From: CAUZSM01 sp963582685
GTDB lineage: Archaea; Thermoplasmatota; Poseidoniia; Poseidoniales; Thalassarchaeaceae
Direction: 5' to 3'
Assembly: GCA_963582685.1 (NCBI GenBank)
Contig: CAUZSM010000062.1
Location: forward strand, 1-9,701
DNA: 9,701 nucleotides
Part shown: piece after piece, positions 6,996 to 9,701 of the stretch
Layout of the letters: each line of letters begins with the position of its first letter
Position numbering within the stretch: the first letter of the stretch is position 1
The notes under the pieces: model-generated
Seen by the model: the letters and a program-made list of their open reading frames with translations, nothing else
Database searches by the model: none
Told to the model about the DNA's origin: nothing
Made by a program: the position numbers and the translations under genes

Positions 6996-7484
6996 ATGCC
7001 CGATTCTAATCTGAAAGACACCCTGCTTGAGGTGCTCGGCCTGAAGAAAGTTGTGCGTGCAGGCTGGCTGCTAGATGGCGTTGAATCCCCTGAGTCAGTG
7101 GCTGCTCACTCATGGGGTGTGGCTTTTCTGGCCACACAATTATGCCCAGAGGGTCTTGACCGTGAGAGGGTCATCGAAATGTGCGTGGTTCATGACATCG
7201 CCGAGGTTCGTGTTGGTGACATCACACCGTTTGATGGAGTGTCTTCTGAGGATAAGCATCGGATGGAGACTGAGGCGATGGCCGCGATGAAAGTGACTGA
7301 GAGGACCCGCGAACTGTTCGCTGAGTATGAGGCACAAGAGACTGCTGAATCCCGATTTGTATTATTCCTCGATAGACTGGATATGGCCCTGCAGGCTGAA
7401 ATCTACGAAGAGCAGGGGTTGGACCTTGCCCGCTTCAAGATCTATGCCCAAAACATGGCCGCAGAGTATGGTTTTGAGTGGTAG
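6996..7484 (+). CDS. HD-domain hydrolase, YfbR/HDDC2-type 5'-deoxynucleotidase
   Basis: Predicted to dephosphorylate (deoxy)nucleoside 5'-monophosphates with a bound divalent metal, in the cytosol. The 162-residue product has the family signature in order: LKKVVRAGWLLDGVESPESVAAHSWGVAFLA begins at residue 16, followed by CVVHDIAEVRVGDITPFDGV (63-82), HRMETEAM (88-95), EYEAQETAESRFV (110-122) and LDRLDMALQAEIYEEQ (125-140). The metal ligands are all present: H38, H66, D67 and D126. E70 and D75, aligned with the catalytic-site E72 and D77 of Escherichia coli YfbR, and R21 (E. coli R18) are also present. The start is set by the GAGGTG SD. It lies 9 nt downstream of the acyl-CoA dehydrogenase gene, with which it is likely cotranscribed, though no metabolic link is obvious. 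Its last codon TGG and stop TAG fall inside the 3' end of the antisense tRNA-Gln. Substrate preference cannot be told from sequence. Confidence 0.86.
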   Translation: MPDSNLKDTLLEVLGLKKVVRAGWLLDGVESPESVAAHSWGVAFLATQLCPEGLDRERVIEMCVVHDIAEVRVGDITPFDGVSSEDKHRMETEAMAAMKVTERTRELFAEYEAQETAESRFVLFLDRLDMALQAEIYEEQGLDLARFKIYAQNMAAEYGFEW

Positions 7485-7554
7485 TCCCGGGAGGATTCGA
7501 ACCTCCGTCCCCTGGATCAAAACCAGAGATGATGGACCGCTACACAACGGGACT
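7482..7554 (-). tRNA. tRNA-Gln, anticodon TTG
   Basis: On the minus strand the acceptor AGTCCCG (7554-7548) pairs with CGGGACT (7489-7483), and the discriminator is A at 7482. The D arm has GTGT/TCAT with a U13-U22 mismatch. The anticodon stem TCTGG/CCAGG holds loop TTTTGAT, giving anticodon TTG (plus-strand 7518-7520). The variable loop is GGAC, and the T arm GGAGG/CCTCC has loop TTCGAAT. The A1-U72 first pair is the archaeal form of tRNA-Gln; bacteria have U1-A72. The three bases after the discriminator read CCA (7481-7479), but they are also the complement of the last Trp codon of the opposing gene, so an encoded CCA may be coincidental. The other two tRNAs here lack CCA. No intron. Confidence 0.93.
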
Positions 7555-7633
7555 GTGGGCTGTCCGGAGAGCCGGCATCACTTCAACGGTGTGCTGCACA
7601 GGGATGGGTGAGATTAAGCGTGACCTGAGATGC

Positions 7634-7652
7634 CGCGGCGCTATGCGCCGCG
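7634..7652 (+). repeat. GC-only inverted repeat (8-bp stem, 3-nt loop) at the subtilase start
   Basis: CGCGGCGC (7634-7641), loop TAT (7642-7644), GCGCCGCG (7645-7652): a perfect 8-bp stem made only of G and C. The candidate ATG at 7643 uses two of the loop bases and the first base of the right arm. In an mRNA starting upstream it would hide that start codon; if translation begins at 7604 it lies inside the coding region. Confidence 0.8.
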
Positions 7653-9701
7653 CCGCACACGCGATGGGCCTCGCAATTCTGTTCCTCTTGGCTGGCCTTT
7701 CGCCGTTGCTGAACCCACCGTCCTCCACGACTCCACTCGCCACTCCGGAATCTGGCCTTGCAGCCGAGATTCCTTCTGAGAATCTATTTGAGTGGCTTGC
7801 TGGGCAGGCTCATATCGCACCATCAGTCGAGCACTGGACTTCAATGGATGAAGTCGAGGTGATGATTCTCACCCGAGACCTTGCTGCACTCCACCTTTGG
7901 CAAGCAGAGAATGGCCTATTGCCTAAACAGGCTGCTGCGATCGGCTCCCAGTCACTATCCCCAACAGACCCGAGCAGCGGTATCCTCGAGCATCGCGCAG
8001 TCCGCATGCCCGGTGTCCTAGTGGCGAAATTACCGGGGGTGTACGGGGTGGTCGCAGTTTTCGATGCCTCTGTGATGCCTGAGCCGGCTGGCGCATCAAT
8101 CTTCGACGATGCGCAAGCGCAGCCGGCGACAGTGAAAAGCGGCCAGATTCACGGCGCCACCGATGCATGGTCACGTGGCTACAATGGAAGCGGAGTGCGG
8201 GTAGCGGTCGCTGACAGCGGCATAGATTTTTCTCACCCAGACCTCAATGGAACTCAGGCCCGCCTCGATGATGCCAATTCACCGTACAATGGTTGGCCAA
8301 TCATGCACGACCCGGTCAGTATCATCAAGTGGCTCCGTGATGCTCAGGCCTACCCTGCAACCACCTCATCTTGGTGGTCAGACACTTCTGCCACAGACAT
8401 AGACAACGATACTGACGACCTGCTGGACTCTACTGGCTGGAACATCTCAGGAATATCACCCTCGATTTCGGGAGTCTATCACCACGGAGAGCATCCTGAT
8501 TCCCGTCTCATTAACAAGGTTGGTGGAATGGTACCTGTGTTGGTGGTTGACAGCCAACAAAGTGGAGTTTACGACACCGTTTACGTCGACATCGACAGAG
8601 ATGGTGAATTCGGAGATGAGACCCCAGTGAATAGGGGGAACGAAACCTACGGAAGGGACACCAATAGCGATGGTCTCTGGGACCAGAGCGCCGGGCTTCT
8701 TTGGTGGATTTCAGACGGCGTGAATGGGGTGCCGTATGCTGATGTATATGCTGCCAGAGCCGGATATTCCAACCGAGTCGCCGGTTCAGGAGACCTGACT
8801 CTATTCATGCTCAACGATGGTTCTGAAGCTGGCGGTGGTCACGGAACCTTATGCGCTTCTGCAGTCGCTGCCCAAGGTGTCGTGGCAAATGGAAAGGTGC
8901 TTGGAATGGCGCCGGGCAGCGAGTTGATTGCTGTTTCAAACCTCTACGGTGGCGGCTCTTGGCTCGATTCATTCCGCTTCATTGCCGAGGGTTACGATGG
9001 CAATGCTAGCACTGGGCATGACCAAGGACAAATCGGTTCATTTTCCTTCGGTGACTCCGCCGCTCACGATGATGGGGCAGATTACTGGTCGATGTATCTC
9101 GATTGGCTGACGCGTGTCCATTCACCGAAGACCACCTATTTCGTCGCAGTGGGGAACGGTGGACATGGGTATGGCACTACCGCATCTCCCGGTGGAGCCA
9201 ATGGCGTGATGTCTGTTGGAGCATTCAGCAGCAGGTCTGGCGAGTCAAATGGCGGGACTTGGGGTGAATCAGCATCTTGGTCAAACCGAGGCCCAAACTC
9301 AATCAGCCGACTTGACCCCGACATCGTTACGGTTGGTTGGTCTGCCTCCGGTGATACCACTCTCAACGAGAAGAATGACGCCAACAGTGCCACTACCACG
9401 TGGGCCGGCACTTCGCTTGCAACTCCAGTTGCTGCCGGATTGGCTGCGATAGTGTATCAGGCGTACTACAACGAAACAGGCCAATGGCCAGACTCACAAT
9501 ACACCCGTGACCTGATAATGAGCACTGCTGATGACCGTGGCTATGACCCATTGGTTCAGGGCGGCGGCTGGTTCAACGTCAGCCGAGCGGTCAATACAAT
9601 TGCCGGAGATAATGGCACATTGGTGGTTACTCCAGCCGCCTGGATGACCGGCGAGAACGAGGGCGCTCATCGAGATGCCAACCTGAATTTCCTCCTGCCA
9701 G
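7643..9701 (+). CDS. Secreted subtilisin-like serine protease (S8, pyrolysin-like), 3' end beyond window
   Basis: An exported endopeptidase with a 686-codon open frame in the window and no stop. The N-terminus (MRRAAHAMG, then LAILFLLAGLSPLL) looks like a signal peptide. Residues about 30-165 resemble a propeptide, ending with a VLVAKLPGVYGVVAVFDASV stretch. The peptidase domain has Asp191 in VAVADSGIDFSHPDLNG, His400 in GGGHGTLCASAVAAQG, oxyanion Asn505 in FVAVGNGG, and Ser591 in WAGTSLATPVAAGLAA. The Asp-His spacing is 209 residues, against about 30 in subtilisin. The insert holds acidic, probably calcium-binding stretches: DIDNDTDD (252-259), DIDRDGEFGDE (316-326) and DTNSDGLWD (339-347), as in pyrolysin-like enzymes. 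After residue 640 a further domain begins (TLVVTPAAWMTGENEG) and is cut by the window. The start is uncertain: 7604 (in frame, longer n-region), 7643, or 7664. No SD precedes any of them; the weakly AT-rich 7612-7618 could be a TATA-like element for a leaderless start at 7643. Confidence 0.92.
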   Translation, partial: MRRAAHAMGLAILFLLAGLSPLLNPPSSTTPLATPESGLAAEIPSENLFEWLAGQAHIAPSVEHWTSMDEVEVMILTRDLAALHLWQAENGLLPKQAAAIGSQSLSPTDPSSGILEHRAVRMPGVLVAKLPGVYGVVAVFDASVMPEPAGASIFDDAQAQPATVKSGQIHGATDAWSRGYNGSGVRVAVADSGIDFSHPDLNGTQARLDDANSPYNGWPIMHDPVSIIKWLRDAQAYPATTSSWWSDTSATDIDNDTDDLLDSTGWNISGISPSISGVYHHGEHPDSRLINKVGGMVPVLVVDSQQSGVYDTVYVDIDRDGEFGDETPVNRGNETYGRDTNSDGLWDQSAGLLWWISDGVNGVPYADVYAARAGYSNRVAGSGDLTLFMLNDGSEAGGGHGTLCASAVAAQGVVANGKVLGMAPGSELIAVSNLYGGGSWLDSFRFIAEGYDGNASTGHDQGQIGSFSFGDSAAHDDGADYWSMYLDWLTRVHSPKTTYFVAVGNGGHGYGTTASPGGANGVMSVGAFSSRSGESNGGTWGESASWSNRGPNSISRLDPDIVTVGWSASGDTTLNEKNDANSATTTWAGTSLATPVAAGLAAIVYQAYYNETGQWPDSQYTRDLIMSTADDRGYDPLVQGGGWFNVSRAVNTIAGDNGTLVVTPAAWMTGENEGAHRDANLNFLLP

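Noticed and set aside
7641..7844. Minus-strand short open frames at 7540-8174
   Set aside because: Antisense to the signal peptide and propeptide of the subtilase, whose plus-strand frame is continuous and conserved.
1..9701. CRISPR array, insertion sequence, integrase, toxin-antitoxin or defence island
   Set aside because: No regular repeats, transposase or integrase motifs, terminal inverted repeats or known defence domains seen; the tRNA genes show no flanking 3'-end duplications that would mark attachment sites.

Overview
This looks like a chromosomal segment of a free-living archaeon, most plausibly a marine Poseidoniales (Marine Group II) euryarchaeon or close relative. That assignment is inferred from four things: an archaeal-type AsnRS; a tRNA-Gln with the archaeal A1-U72 pair; a GT2 glycosyltransferase pair carrying C-terminal double membrane segments; and a secreted pyrolysin-like subtilase next to an isovaleryl-CoA-dehydrogenase-type enzyme. 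Several genes start behind clear Shine-Dalgarno (SD) sequences (GGAGG, GAGGTG, GAGGTGA). Genes are closely packed and switch strand often. No mobile elements, CRISPR arrays or rRNA genes were seen.

Layout. 1-515 (+): 3' part of ribose-5-phosphate isomerase A. 571-644 (+): tRNA-Lys(CTT). 679-1674 (-): carbamate kinase. It is divergent from 1787-3118 (+), asparaginyl-tRNA synthetase. 3108-3935 (-): a degenerate GT2-like membrane protein, overlapping the asnS end by 11 nt. 4040-5038 (+): an intact GT2 glycosyltransferase, divergent from the degenerate one, followed after 1 nt by a small MerT-like membrane protein (5040-5456). 5572-5645 (-): tRNA-Pro(CGG). 5769-6986 (+): acyl-CoA dehydrogenase with isovaleryl-CoA dehydrogenase features, followed after 9 nt by an HD-domain 5'-deoxynucleotidase-like gene (6996-7484). 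The 3' end of the latter overlaps antisense tRNA-Gln(TTG) (7482-7554). From about 7643 to the window end (+): a secreted S8 subtilase, cut by the window edge.

Functionally the window is mostly housekeeping: pentose phosphate metabolism, three tRNAs and an aminoacyl-tRNA synthetase, carbamoyl-phosphate chemistry, branched-chain amino-acid or acyl-CoA oxidation and nucleotide clean-up. It also holds a surface or lipid-linked glycosylation locus and an exported protease. Protease plus acyl-CoA dehydrogenase fits a peptide- and amino-acid-degrading heterotroph, but this is inference. I did not find a convincing undescribed multi-gene system. The items most worth a second look are the divergent intact/degenerate GT2 pair, the reduced-cysteine MerT-like protein coupled to the GT2, the GC-only hairpin on the subtilase start region, and the tRNA-Gln gene whose CCA end is also the last codon and stop of the opposing gene.
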